Positions 22,355 to 31,880 of a DNA stretch of 64,000 nucleotides are shown in pieces. A program made the position numbers and the translations under genes. This stretch comes from Berberis thunbergii (Eukaryota > Streptophyta > Magnoliopsida > Ranunculales > Berberidaceae). Below the pieces are notes generated by a model. The model saw only the letters and a program-made list of their open reading frames with translations, did no database searches and was not told where the DNA came from. The DNA lies in NCBI GenBank assembly GCA_003290165.1, contig QNQO01000536.1, positions 1-64,000 of the forward strand, in the 5' to 3' direction. The first letter of the stretch is position 1, and every line of letters begins with the position of its first letter.

Positions 22355-22390
22355 GGGATCTCTGCCGCAAGCTTGCCTTTAACGATCAAG

Positions 22391-23006
22391 ATTAGCCCTA
22401 GCTAATAGTCAATGGGCGAGATTAAGAAAACTCTTGTTTGTTTTTATTCTTTAACGAACTTCCCTTGAAGATCTAAAATCGCATTAGCGCCTCTTAAAAT
22501 TGCCTATTAAGTCTCTTAAGTTGAGTCTCTGTATATTTTCCACTGATAGAGATGCCCCATACTTCCCTAGTCATAGTAAGGAACTTTTTCATGTTAATAG
22601 TGTTGTAGATTAGCTGTACCAGGCAATTAAAGTTGTCAAAGGAATCATATCTTGACTTGGAGAAAAGAAAAGTTTCAACAAGCCATATGTCCTTATTTTG
22701 GTGAGTAATCAGTGGAATTTTTTGGATGTTGGTCATCATTTAATACACATTGATATATGGGTGATGAAGGAATCATGTGCTAGAGTGTTCTCCATTAGAA
22801 CACTCTCTATTCCTATTCAATTTGGAAGAGTTTGGCCAATAGTTTGTCAGAAGAATGGTCACATTCTATTGCAATCATTAGGGACCCTATTTTCGAATCA
22901 CCAAATAAAAGAAATTGCAAGCTTTCATGATTGTTCCTTAGAATGCCTTACACTCTTTACTTATGTAGCAGCTCAGACTTCCGTTGCCTCACTCATGGGA
23001 CAGTGA
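22391..23006 (+). pseudogene. F-box gene relic, piece 3 (F-box associated domain)
   Basis: The end of the F-box gene right of the LINE. Visible text: ELFHVNSVVD, ILTWRKEKFQQ (two frames), WNFLDVGHHLIHIDIWVMKE, PIQFGRVWPIVCQKNGHILL, SFHDCSLECLTLFTYVAAQTSVASL and a TGA at 23004. 'IDIWVMKEY', 'KNGxxLL' and 'FTYVxSLVS' are hallmarks of the C-terminal part of FBA domains. Only the last 100 codons form one open frame. With pieces 1 and 2 it marks a single F-box gene split by three insertions. The substrate cannot be inferred. Confidence 0.8.
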
Positions 23007-23154
23007 TACGACAATACCTAGCTAGAGATGATGGAGCACAGGAGGTAAAATAGATCAACTATGTGTAATTTTGGTGGTTTTTGTAAGATCTGTCTTACTT
23101 GCATTCTTTGCTACTATGCCTGCGTGCTTGAGCCGTGATGTTTTGCATTGATTT

Positions 23155-23719
23155 TGATGCGTCCAAAAATCGTCCTCCTATGAATTTGACCTGCAAAACA
23201 AATGTTAGACTGTCAAAGAGCACCTTTTTTGTGGCGAAGGCACTCCGATGCTTAAGTCAGCAACTTTGTTTGAAGAAGTAAATATGGACAAAACTTAGTT
23301 AAAGTTGCATACCGGTGTCGAGTGTTCCCTTTACCTTTTATAATGGTCGAGGTTAATTATCTGTGTGACTTAAGCATGTGAGGCACAACGGAAGGAAATG
23401 TTTCTCGTAACAGTGTCATCCTTAATGGAATGCGTCCGTGGAGGCGTAACCCCCTCCACGACTCTTTTTGGTGCAAAGTTCCTTTTTATTATCACAGAAC
23501 TCGTGTCGGGCCTGGATTCGGACTTTGATTGATTAGGATTTGGGTTTAGGCTTCGTTTTATATCTTCTTGTTAATGGGCTTTGTCTAAGCCTCCATGACT
23601 GGCTTTATTCTTATTGGATTTTATAAGCTAGCTCAATAGATTGGACGCCATATCCTCGTGATGGATGTTCTCTGCCATGTGTACAACCGCGATGATCGGT
23701 CTATTTTGATGTATCATTA
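23155..23719 (-). repeat. 3' LTR of element B
   Basis: TGATGCGTCC at 23155 to GTATCATTA at 23719. The inner edge is followed by the purine tract. It differs from its partner 38688-39254 by scattered substitutions and small indels, so insertion is not very recent. Confidence 0.88.
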
Positions 23720-23738
23720 GCTACTCCCCCCCTTAGTT
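23720..23738 (-). promoter_or_regulatory. Polypurine tract of element B
   Basis: Minus strand reads AAGGGGGGGGAGTAGC immediately inside the 3' LTR, matching the tract of element A. Confidence 0.78.
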
Positions 23739-24041
23739 AGCCTATATGTTCATGTATCCGCTAACTCTGTGGCAATTTTGTTTTCGACTTCAACATTATG
23801 GCACATTTAGTGTTCTTTCTATATGTTGCCGTTGTTGCCTCTTCGATGTTCAATCCGCCTGCTTATTTTGGCATAATTTCTGGGATTCCATGTGACTGTC
23901 ATATCTTGCACATTCTCCAAAGAGCGTACCTGTCACTACTCATCCTTACAAAAGGAGAAGTTTGAGTGTGTTTTACTTCCTTCTGCACTTCTTCGTTTTC
24001 CAGTTTTTATTTCTTTGATTCCTCGTATTCGTTTTGTAGTC

Positions 24042-26129
24042 ATGTCTAACTTCAGGGTTTTAAGCGGCGATGTTCTTGATGATTGCTGAAGCTTCTTTTT
24101 TACTAAGTGGGTAACGCATGTGACTCTAGACAACATTCGTCACGATTACTCATTGTCGACTGATCTGGAGATCGTTTTCCCCGAAAAGGGCAACAATCCT
24201 TGTCGTCCAAAACATGAGTACATTACTTTGTATCCTAGTATGTCCCATTCTAGTTTCAGGCTTCCAGCTCCTACGATCATCTTGGAGTACTTGGATTTGG
24301 TTGGTATCGCTCCGACCCAACTGGTCCCTAATGGTTGAAAAGTAATGATTTCAACCTTAGTAAGGGTTGTCACAGCTCGTATCCCTATGAATGTTAGGGT
24401 TCTACATTCTTTGGTTGTGTTTAGCGTAAACCCCAATCACACCTATTGTATTTGCTCTCCTTTTTGTTTTGAGGACTTGCGAGAGGAGTATGGGGGCTGG
24501 TTGACGTATTGGTTCTTTGCATCCCTTTCTTCCAATCACTTTAGGATTCGCAAAAATCAGATTCCATGATCATTTCAGAACCCTAAGAGAGTCGAGTTGT
24601 CGTTGTCTTTGGAAGAGATGGAGTTATTCAGTCGATTTTGCGATCTTCTGCGAGTCTCAGTGGAGGATTTTCTCACAAAAGATTCCATTATTTATAGTGG
24701 CTTATATTCATCGAGTGAAGCGGGTCTCACTTTAGAAGTGAATGTTGCACGTGTTGGTGAGGTAGACGTCGGTCACCAAGAGGGTTCTATTGAAGAGCGC
24801 GTAGGCCGAGTTACTTCAGTTGTTGTTCGAGGTTCTAGGAGTGCCAGTTCGATTGTTAGGAAAAGAAAAGTTCCTAGGCCTCCCAGTCTTTCCAAAATGC
24901 TGGCTATCAACTCGGTCGTGTGTCGAAGAGGAAAAAGCTTGCTTCCTCAAATCTTGATGCTGCTATGGTCCTTTAGATGATCACGAGAAGAATCTTGTTT
25001 CCTCCGATGGTTTGCCTGGCTCTGCTGGCCTGTCAATTGATGACTCACGCATTATTTAGAATAAAAAACTTCAGCTTGGTCTTTGGCAGTCGAAGAATCT
25101 GGAGGGTACTAAGACCTTGGATGATTTCGAGTCTGATCCATCAATGGAGGATCAAGTTGCTACCCAAGCTCGAGATTTCAAGCTTACCGTTTCTTCTGTC
25201 GTGGCTGAGACCTCAGGATCGCCTGCTACTCCTTCCTAGTCTCATCTTGTTCCTACTGTCCCCGAGGAGATTTTTTAGCCTTTCGAGGTTGATGTGCAGG
25301 ACAACGCTCTCAACCTTATTGGTGGTTGTCATGGGCGGTAGCTAATAGGAATTTTATGCCCGTATGCCCGCCACGTCACCATATTAACGAGGGTATACAA
25401 CGCCTTATGACACACCTTACTTATGCGATCGTGATGGGGTCAAATTGTAAGGCTGCCCGCGACCAGGTGGCGCATATTAAGCGAAAACTAGCAAGACACT
25501 TCTTGGTCCTTTATCATGTTCTCCGCCGACATGATTTCTTGAAGGCGCAGTGCATAAAGCATGAAAGGGTTATGAGTTCTCTACAGACGTTGTTGAGGAA
25601 ACTATAGGCTATTCGTGATATGTTTGCTTCTGACCTCGAGACATCTGAAGTAGAATTGGGCAAGTTGCGATCTCGTCTCGATGCCGCTGAGAAAGAGTCG
25701 TCCGACCGAAAGGATGAACGTGATGAAGTCGTCCATTCTTTTGAGAAATGTTTTGCCAATCTTAAGGCTTCTGCTATTTTTATCCCCCGGCTAAATTTTG
25801 AGTTTGTCAAGACCAAGTCTGCAATCTCTGCCAAACTTGGGGATGTTGATAAAGAATTAGTGCCAACCCGAGCTGAGCTGTCATCTGTTAGTGAAAGGCT
25901 GAAGGTGGCAGAGGCCGCATATCGGAAAAGAGTGGTCGATGATTGCCATGATTTCTTGCATTTTTTGGAGACATAAGGTTTAGACATCTTCAAATACCGT
26001 TGATTTGCTGAGAAGGAATTCCATGATGTTGAGGAAGTTGTTCCTGATTCATTGGGTGATCCGGATGTCAGAGAACTTTCTAAGCCCACGCTGCCTGGAG
26101 ATGTTGTTCATGTTGATTCTCTTTCTTAA
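24042..26129 (+). pseudogene. Antisense extra ORF (PF04195-like, coiled coil) of element B
   Basis: ATG at 24042 (MSNFRVLSGDV) then a stop; the family domain follows at about 24120-24560: TLDNIRHDYSL, DLEIVFPEKGNNPCRP, EYITLYPSMSHSSFRLP, ILEYLDLVGIAPTQLVPNG. PF04195 proteins share the 'xFRLPxxxxxxxxLxxxxIAPxQLxPN' pattern. A basic linker with RKRKVPRPPS lies at about 24860. A long helical coiled coil at 25620-25975 (DLETSEVELGKLRSRLDAAEKE, LSSVSERLKVAEAAY) resembles plant coiled-coil fusions of this family. It ends near 26129. Orientation is opposite to pol, which is the placement described for additional ORFs of Tat elements. Function unknown; several stops break it. Confidence 0.72.
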
Positions 26130-26925
26130 TTGTTTTTTGTAATCTCATTTTTTAGAAGATTAATGGAAATTTTTATTTCGCATTTGTTGTGTCCAGTATG
26201 GCTAATTTGTCAGCTTTTATTTAAGACATTCCTGGGAGATTTCTGACTCGTTCGTCCAGATTTTTACGAATGGCTTCGATGCTCGACGTTTTGGTCGTGT
26301 AGAAGCTCTGGTTTACAAAATCTGATTCTATATCCGTATTACGATGTCGTACATTATAGTCGACGAAAAAAATACCAGCTCTTACATCTTAATACTTTTT
26401 TACTTCATGGATGATCAGGCCAAAAGTTTTTCCATTTATGTCCACTTGTTCGTTCAGTATATGTATTTGTTTTTGTTTGATACTCTGGTCATGTTGAGTA
26501 TTTTCTCAAGTTGGATTTTTAATCCGATTTCCTTGTCTTGGTCGAATACTCGTCGTTTCAAATTTGGGAGCGAAAGATTTTATTTATAATATCTTTTCAA
26601 GTGCGTTACATTCCATGGTCGAGGTAGCATTTTTCCATTTTTGTTCTCCAACCAATATGTTTCTAGTCTGTTGATTTTTATTACTCGGAATGGTCCTTGC
26701 TAGTTTAGGTTTAGCTTGCATACGCCAGGTTCCTTCATGTTGAGTTGGGCTTTTCGTAATACCCAGTCCATTACGTTAAAACTATGGATTAGCACCTTCT
26801 TGTTGTAATATCCTGCCTTACGCTGTTGGTAGGCTATTGTTTTGATGGAGGCTGCTTAACGCTTCTCTCCCAAGAGATCCAGTGTAATTCTCAATGCTTC
26901 GATGTTGTCCTCAGCGTGGAATTCT
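26130..26925 (-). pseudogene. Integrase C-terminal region of element B (decayed)
   Basis: The minus strand should carry the integrase C-terminal domain. I can see VLIHSFNVMDWVLRKAQLN (about 26740-26790) and LAGPFRVIKINRLE-like text (26655-26715), the usual 'GPY' analogue of Tat integrases (GPFRV). The rest has stops. The plus-strand open stretches here are not genes. Confidence 0.6.
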
Positions 26926-27675
26926 TCAGTTTGGAATGTTGGCATTCAGATCCCCATGAGTATCATTGCTTGTGACCCGTACGTGAGGGCGAAAGGTGTG
27001 TCTCCTGTCGGAGTTCGTTTTGTTATTCTTTACGCCCAAAGGATGTCGAGTGATTATGATGTTCACAATCCTTTTGCTACCTTGAGTCTTCTTTCGATTG
27101 CTTTCGAGATTGTCCTGTTGGTGACCTCGGCTTGTCCGTTTGCATGTGGATGAGCAAGCACAGAGAAATGTTTGCAGGATATTTAGATTTTCGCATAACT
27201 CCTTATCCTTCTTGCCTTCGAATTGCTTCCCATTGTTGGTGACAATTACCCTTGGGATCCCAAATCTGCATATGATGTCTCTCCAAATAAACTTCTTGAC
27301 TTGGGCTTCTCCTATCTTTGTAAGGGCTTCTACTTCTATCCACTTGGTGTAGTCTACTGTAACGAGGAGAAAATTCTTCTTATCAGAGGCTAGGAATGGT
27401 CCTACGATGTCCATTCTCCATTGTGTGAATGGCAAGGGACAACACATTGGGATCAGGTTCTGTCCCGGCATGTGAGTGTATGGGGCACATCTTTGGCATT
27501 TGTCGCATTTGCAAACGAGCTTTGGAGCATCTGCTTGCATTGTTGGCCAGTAGTAACCCAGTGTGAGAGCTTTATGGGCCAATACTCTTCCCCCTGGATG
27601 ATTTTCGCATGTGTTGTGGTGGATTTCTTCCATAACGTATTCAACATCTTCTGGTGCAACGCACTTTAGCAACAA
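26926..27675 (-). pseudogene. Integrase zinc finger and catalytic core of element B
   Basis: Zinc finger: EEIHHNTCENHPGGR (HH motif) then CKCDKCQRCAP. The core begins PFTQWRMDIVGPF (first catalytic Asp in MDIVG) and continues FLLVTVDYTKWIEVEAL and FGIPRVIVTNNGKQF, where the second Asp box (normally VTDNG) reads VTNNG, so the Asp is lost. Further on the frame shifts. It would join the cDNA copy to host DNA; this copy is inactive by the D to N change alone. Confidence 0.88.
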
Positions 27676-28440
27676 GCTCGTCGCAAACCTTCTATATAGT
27701 TTTTATTTGATCATTGTGTATCTTGTTGTTCGATTTCGTAGCTTTCTGGATTCCATCTTATCTGCTGGAAGTTCTCCGTTTGATATATAAGCAAAGATTG
27801 GAGTTGTCCAATTGTTTTCTTGATTCGTAATGCATGCTTCTTCTGCTGGGTTTTCAAGTATGAAGCTTCCTTGTGTCATGACAAGTGGGTTGTTATTACC
27901 CTTAATTGTCGATGCTTTCTTTGCTAGTTCGTCGGCTCTTTTTTTTTGGCCTTGCGCACCGTAGAATAGTAGCATTCTGAAAGCCTTATACTTGCTCTAT
28001 GGTTTTCTAGTGGTGGGCTTTCATTCGGGTATCTTTGACTTGAAATTTTTCGTTTCGTTGATTGACCCCAAGTTTGGAATTAGTAAAGACACTAATGTCC
28101 TTTATTCCCAATTGTTTTGCTAACTGTAGCCACGCTATCATGGCTTCATACTTGGCTTTATTGTTAGAGGCTTTAAAACTAAATTTTAGTGACTTCTTTA
28201 ATGTGATGCCTTCCAAGTTGTACAAGACTAGTCCAGCTCCGCTTCCTGCCTCGTTTGACACTCCATCACAGCGGAGGATCCATCCATCGATGATTGGTTT
28301 GGATTGTTCTTCTCTGCTCTCATTTTTCGCCTGTTGGTTGTTGCTTCTTGTGAACTCAGCGATGAAATCTGCTAGTGCCTGAGCCTTGATAGTGGTTCTG
28401 GGGGCATATCTGATGTCGAATTGTTCAAGTTCTATTACCT
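27676..28440 (-). pseudogene. RNase H domain of element B
   Basis: SNEAGSGAGLVLYNLEG then FKASNNKAKYEAMIAWLQLAKQLGI and ISVFTNSKLGVNQ match the Tat-type RNase H (normally SDSQLVVNQ, so the third catalytic Asp appears as Asn). Downstream at 27703-27975 is the linker with GQKKRADELAKKAS and WTTPIFAYISNGELP that joins RNase H to integrase. Confidence 0.82.
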
Positions 28441-29640
28441 ACTACACCATTCTTCTCGATAGTCTAACTTGTGTAGTACCGATCGAAGCGGTTGTTCACT
28501 CATAGCCGTGATTGGGTGTGCTTGTAAGCATGGTCATATTTTTCATGACGACAAGATTAGAGTGAGCGCCAATTTCTCTAGGGTCGGATAGTTGATTTCT
28601 GCATCGACGAGTTTTTTGCTGATGTAGTACATTGGTTTTTGCATGCCTTTTTCTTTCCGTGTCAATGTGAACTCACCGCGTGATCGGATATAGATACAAT
28701 GCTTCTCCCATATTCAGTTTTGTTACTAGCTTTGTGCTTCCCACATACATCTTAAGGCTTTGAAAGGCTTCCTCGCATTCAACATTCAACTCGAATGTCT
28801 TGTTCCCATTCAAAATTTTGAAGAAATGTAAGCATTTGTCTGATGATCTGGAGATGAACCTGTTGAAAGCTATTATTCACCCATTAAGACTCTAGACACC
28901 TTTTACGTTTGTTGGTAACTGCATGTTGAGAAGCGCTTGTATCTGTTTTGGATCGGCCTCAATTCCTCTTTGGTTGACCATGTACCCAAGGAACTTCCCT
29001 GACTCTACTCCAAAAGTGCACTTCTCTGGGTTTGCAACTGAGAAAAAACTTGTTCAAGATCTGCGACGTGGTCTGCTCAGCGTGAGCTTTTGATAAGCAT
29101 ATCATCGATGTAAACTTCCATTGTTTTTCGAATTTGATATTTGAACATTTTTTCACTAGCCATTGGTATGTTGCTTCCGCGTTCTTTAATCCGAAAGGCA
29201 TTACTCGATTATAGTATGTACCCCTTTTCGTTATGAAAGATTGTTTTTCGGTCTGGAGGGTACATCTAAATCTGATTATACCCAAAGTATGCATCCATGA
29301 AGTTCAACATTTCATGACCGTCAATTGCATCCACTATCTGATCTATTCATGGAAGCGGGAAATTGTCTTTGGGACATGTTTTATTTAGATCAATGTAGTC
29401 AACGCACACCTTCCATTTGTCATTCTTCTTTTTTACTAGCATTGTGTTTGCCAACCAATTGGGGTAGTAAGCTTCTTTTGTCATCCCTGAATTGAGTAGG
29501 TACACTTCCTAGTTTATTGCCTGATTACGCTCCAGGGCCACTGATCTTTTTTGTCAAACCGGATTCTTGTCTGGGTTCACTTGTAGTTTGTGGGAGATCC
29601 CTAGCATATCCTTCATTGTCCATGCAAAAACATTTTGGTT
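28441..29640 (-). pseudogene. Reverse transcriptase of element B
   Basis: Decayed gypsy RT: QSFITKRGTYYNRVMPFGLKNAEATYQ at 29150-29240 is the conserved motif before the active site. The YIDDM box region follows at about 29090-29120 in another frame. Downstream VNPEKCTFGVESGKFLG-like text and the 'NQRGIEADPKQIQA' linker (28950-28990) are visible. Upstream KNDKWKVCVDYIDLNK-like text (29395-29440) marks the N-terminal fingers. Frameshifts at 29130 and elsewhere. Confidence 0.82.
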
Positions 29641-30430
29641 ATCTTTCAGCATTTAGATCAGTTCCTTTGCGAGTCTATGCAAAAACATCTAGGTAGACAT
29701 TGATTATTTCTTCTTAGGGTTGTCCGGTGTTAAGTTGATCTCGCGGACTAGTTGGGGTCGTATTGTCGTGCAGAGAGTTCGAACTCTTTTCATCAAGTTG
29801 TTGTGAAGGCTCCTCTAGTCGTTACAATAATTTCTATTTATGGGGAGTCTTTATTGATGTGAAATGATACTCACGGGCCATTGGTTGATCTCCTTTGATC
29901 TTTTTGTGTTATTGTCAGCATGGTATTTTAAGCATTGGTGTACAGTGGAGGAGACTGTGCCCATTTTGTGTATCCATGGTTTCACGAGTAGCATGTTGTA
30001 TGCAGCAGAAGCATCAATGACAAGGAAGTTTGTCAATAATACTCGTTGTTTTCCTAGCTATCCTATTTCGACCGATAGTTGAATCATTTCCAGCGGATGA
30101 CATTGTTCCCTACTAAAACTCACCATAGATTGATCACTAGGTGAACCACATCCTTCGGAAGGTTGTCAAGTATAGGAGGTTGGTTGAGCTGTCGGTGTTG
30201 ACCAACACCCTTTTGATTAACCATTTAGCTATCATGACCGAGATCACTAGAACCTCATTGTGTGGGAAATTAACCCCATTTGCATCTTCGTTCGAGAAAG
30301 TTACAGTCTTATGCATCGTTTTTGCATGTTGTGCGGACGGTTCTTGGAATCTGATCTTTTCTCGCAAGTCTATGACTATACGCTTTTGGGATCTATTGGA
30401 TTGTTCATTTTCTCCAGCCGCACCGTGCAA
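29641..30430 (-). pseudogene. Protease of element B
   Basis: Retropepsin region. TVTFSNEDANGVNFPHNEVLVISVMIAKWLIKRVLV leads into the active site, which reads NTDSSTNLLY where DTGSSxNILY is usual, so the catalytic Asp is Asn and the Gly is Asp. Further left, FLVIDASAAYNMLLVKPWIHKMG corresponds to the C-terminal 'YNxIxGRPWLHxM' block of Tat proteases. Inactive. Confidence 0.85.
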
Positions 30431-30602
30431 GATGTATGTTGTCTTCTTTGCTCACTCCCTTGAAATCATTGTTTCATTCTCGAGTTCGACGAATTGTCCG
30501 AGTCGTCCCTCTCTGATATCACATTCAATCTCATCCTTCAGACTATGATAATTGTCAGTATCATGGCTGTAATCAATGTGGAAGAGACAGTGTTTGTTCT
30601 TG
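30431..30602 (-). pseudogene. gag C-terminal end of element B, left of element D
   Basis: NKHCLFHIDYSHDTDN then HSLKDEIECDIREGRLGQFVELE: the His/Cys nucleocapsid segment and the following helix. The frame is interrupted at 30602 by element D and resumes right of 38145 (RGDPEKWSN). The protein junction across the insertion is seamless apart from the TTG duplication. Confidence 0.85.
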
Positions 30603-30900
30603 CACTACACCAAAAATACCCATACGCAACGGTTTGGGACCATGGGGGTAAGCTATTGCCACGGCTTAGAGGCCTGGCCATTTGAGGCGTCGCCAAATCA
30701 CATTTGACGGCTATAAACCGTGGCAACACTTATTAGCAACGGATTTATGTTCGAGGACGCTTGATGATTTTATGCATTTAGCCACGATTTTAAGCCATTG
30801 CAAACATTATGGCAACGGTTTTAAGCCGTGGTAAGTGATGGCCACGATTTTAAGCCGTGGCAAGCATGAAATACCACAATTTTAAGTTGTGGGCAGTCAA
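30603..30900. repeat. Left subterminal repeats of element D
   Basis: Repeated GCAACGGTTT, GCCACGATTTTAAGCCGTGGCAA and CCACAATTTTAAGTTGTGG palindromes. They match element C's left end for about 180 bases. Confidence 0.85.
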
Positions 30901-31003
30901 AACAAAATTCAAAAAAAAAAAGAAATCTGGTTTGTTGCGAGGGTTTGAAACCGTTGCAAATTACCATAATCGTAAAAAAATTACATTTTTTTGCTGCTGC
31001 AGC

Positions 31004-31043
31004 AAAATCACAGCCCCACACCTGCAAAATTAGTCCTTACTAA
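31004..31043. repeat. 40-base block shared with CACTA element E
   Basis: 39 of 40 bases are identical to 58439-58478, in the same orientation (AAAATCACAGCCCCACACC...CCTTACTAA). The rest of the two elements has no visible similarity. Confidence 0.85.
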
Positions 31044-31379
31044 GATGAATATTTTCTTCAAGTTATAGAGTATATCATAACAAAGCATCCATATAAAATC
31101 AAATCCTTAAAACAGTCAACTCAGACTACTACAAGGCAGCAACCACAACAATCTTTGCAAATGAATACTTTATTCCTAGATTGTAAACATCTTAAGTCGT
31201 GAACTAGTACACTCAATATTAGAACAGGCAAAAGTGAGGAAATGAAGAAAATATAAGACATGGTATTGTATGAACCTGAAGAATCAAACAACAACGACAA
31301 AGTGCCTTTGCAGACTCTATTATGTGCTCGAAGCTTTGCCTTTGCAGACTCTGTTGCTGCCATATAGCTTGGCAACTTT

Positions 31380-31880
31380 GGACTGTTATGTGACCCATTT
31401 TTCGGATATTCCTGCTTTGCTGGAAATGAAGCTCTCCTCTTGCTGGCCTTCTCATTGCTAGTTTTAACTTCCTTTGAAAACAACTCCTCATTTGTCACAT
31501 GACCACTTTCTTCCTTCCGAGTGCTCTCCACAGTTGGTGAATCAACAACAGGATGAGCATCATGCAACTCATCAACTATATCATCTGCTACCAATGACTT
31601 CAGAAGACTTCCTCCATGAAGATCTTTAGACATTTGTGCATCCACTTCAATTTTCTTCTTCTCAGAAAGCTCAACCATGCCCATATCTGGAACATGAGGT
31701 GCTGGAGAGCCCGATGCCTTGCTAGTGGTGTGTCTCGGCTTCTCAACCTCAGTCCCAACCATGCCCATATCTGGAGAACATGATGTCTTTGTAGTAATAT
31801 GTTTCAATTTCACATTCTGAACCTCTATCGTATCAGCAATCTTAGTTGTGGAGTTTGAGACCTTTGTAGTAATAGATCCT
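31380..31880 (-). pseudogene. IQ67-domain (IQD) protein, captured C-terminal exon
   Basis: IQD proteins are plant calmodulin-binding scaffold proteins at microtubules and membranes. The exon shows a Ser/Lys-rich region (HVTNEELFSKEVKTSNEKASKR) and then the DUF4005 signature RRASFPAKQEY...SPKLPSYMAATESAKAKLRA. The expected continuation (QGSPRF) is missing: the frame runs into unrelated sequence after LRA at about 31330. No IQ motifs are captured here. Upstream repeats of PDMGMV (about 31680 and 31765) suggest a small duplication in the source or the copy. DUF4005 recognition is good; the exact IQD member is unknown. Confidence 0.75.

Larger units (their letters stand above)
15557..22390 (-). 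mobile_element. Near full-length L1-type LINE (minus strand)
   Basis: About 6.8 kb. The 3' end is a T-run on the plus strand (15557-15568), followed by the family's 3' signature ACTTGATCAAAAATC...GTACGTTACGAC. In element order the coding parts are ORF1 (22354-20332) and ORF2 (from 20330) with endonuclease, reverse transcriptase, zinc-finger/RVT-associated domain and RNase H. Many stops and frameshifts show it is dead. I could not find a convincing target duplication, so the 5' end (about 22390) is approximate. It sits inside the F-box relic. Confidence 0.88.

Noticed and set aside
15557..22440. A target-site duplication for the large LINE
   Set aside because: I compared the bases left of 15557 with those right of about 22390 and found no convincing match; the 5' end may be truncated.
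24042..26129. A DNA transposase gene, as the family name PF04195 might suggest
   Set aside because: No catalytic triad is visible, and the position within a Gypsy element and the coiled coil fit an additional ORF of unknown function.
26926..27153. Plus-strand frames over the integrase region (26902-27669)
   Set aside because: They are the opposite strand of the integrase; the minus-strand translation has the HH-CC finger and core motifs.
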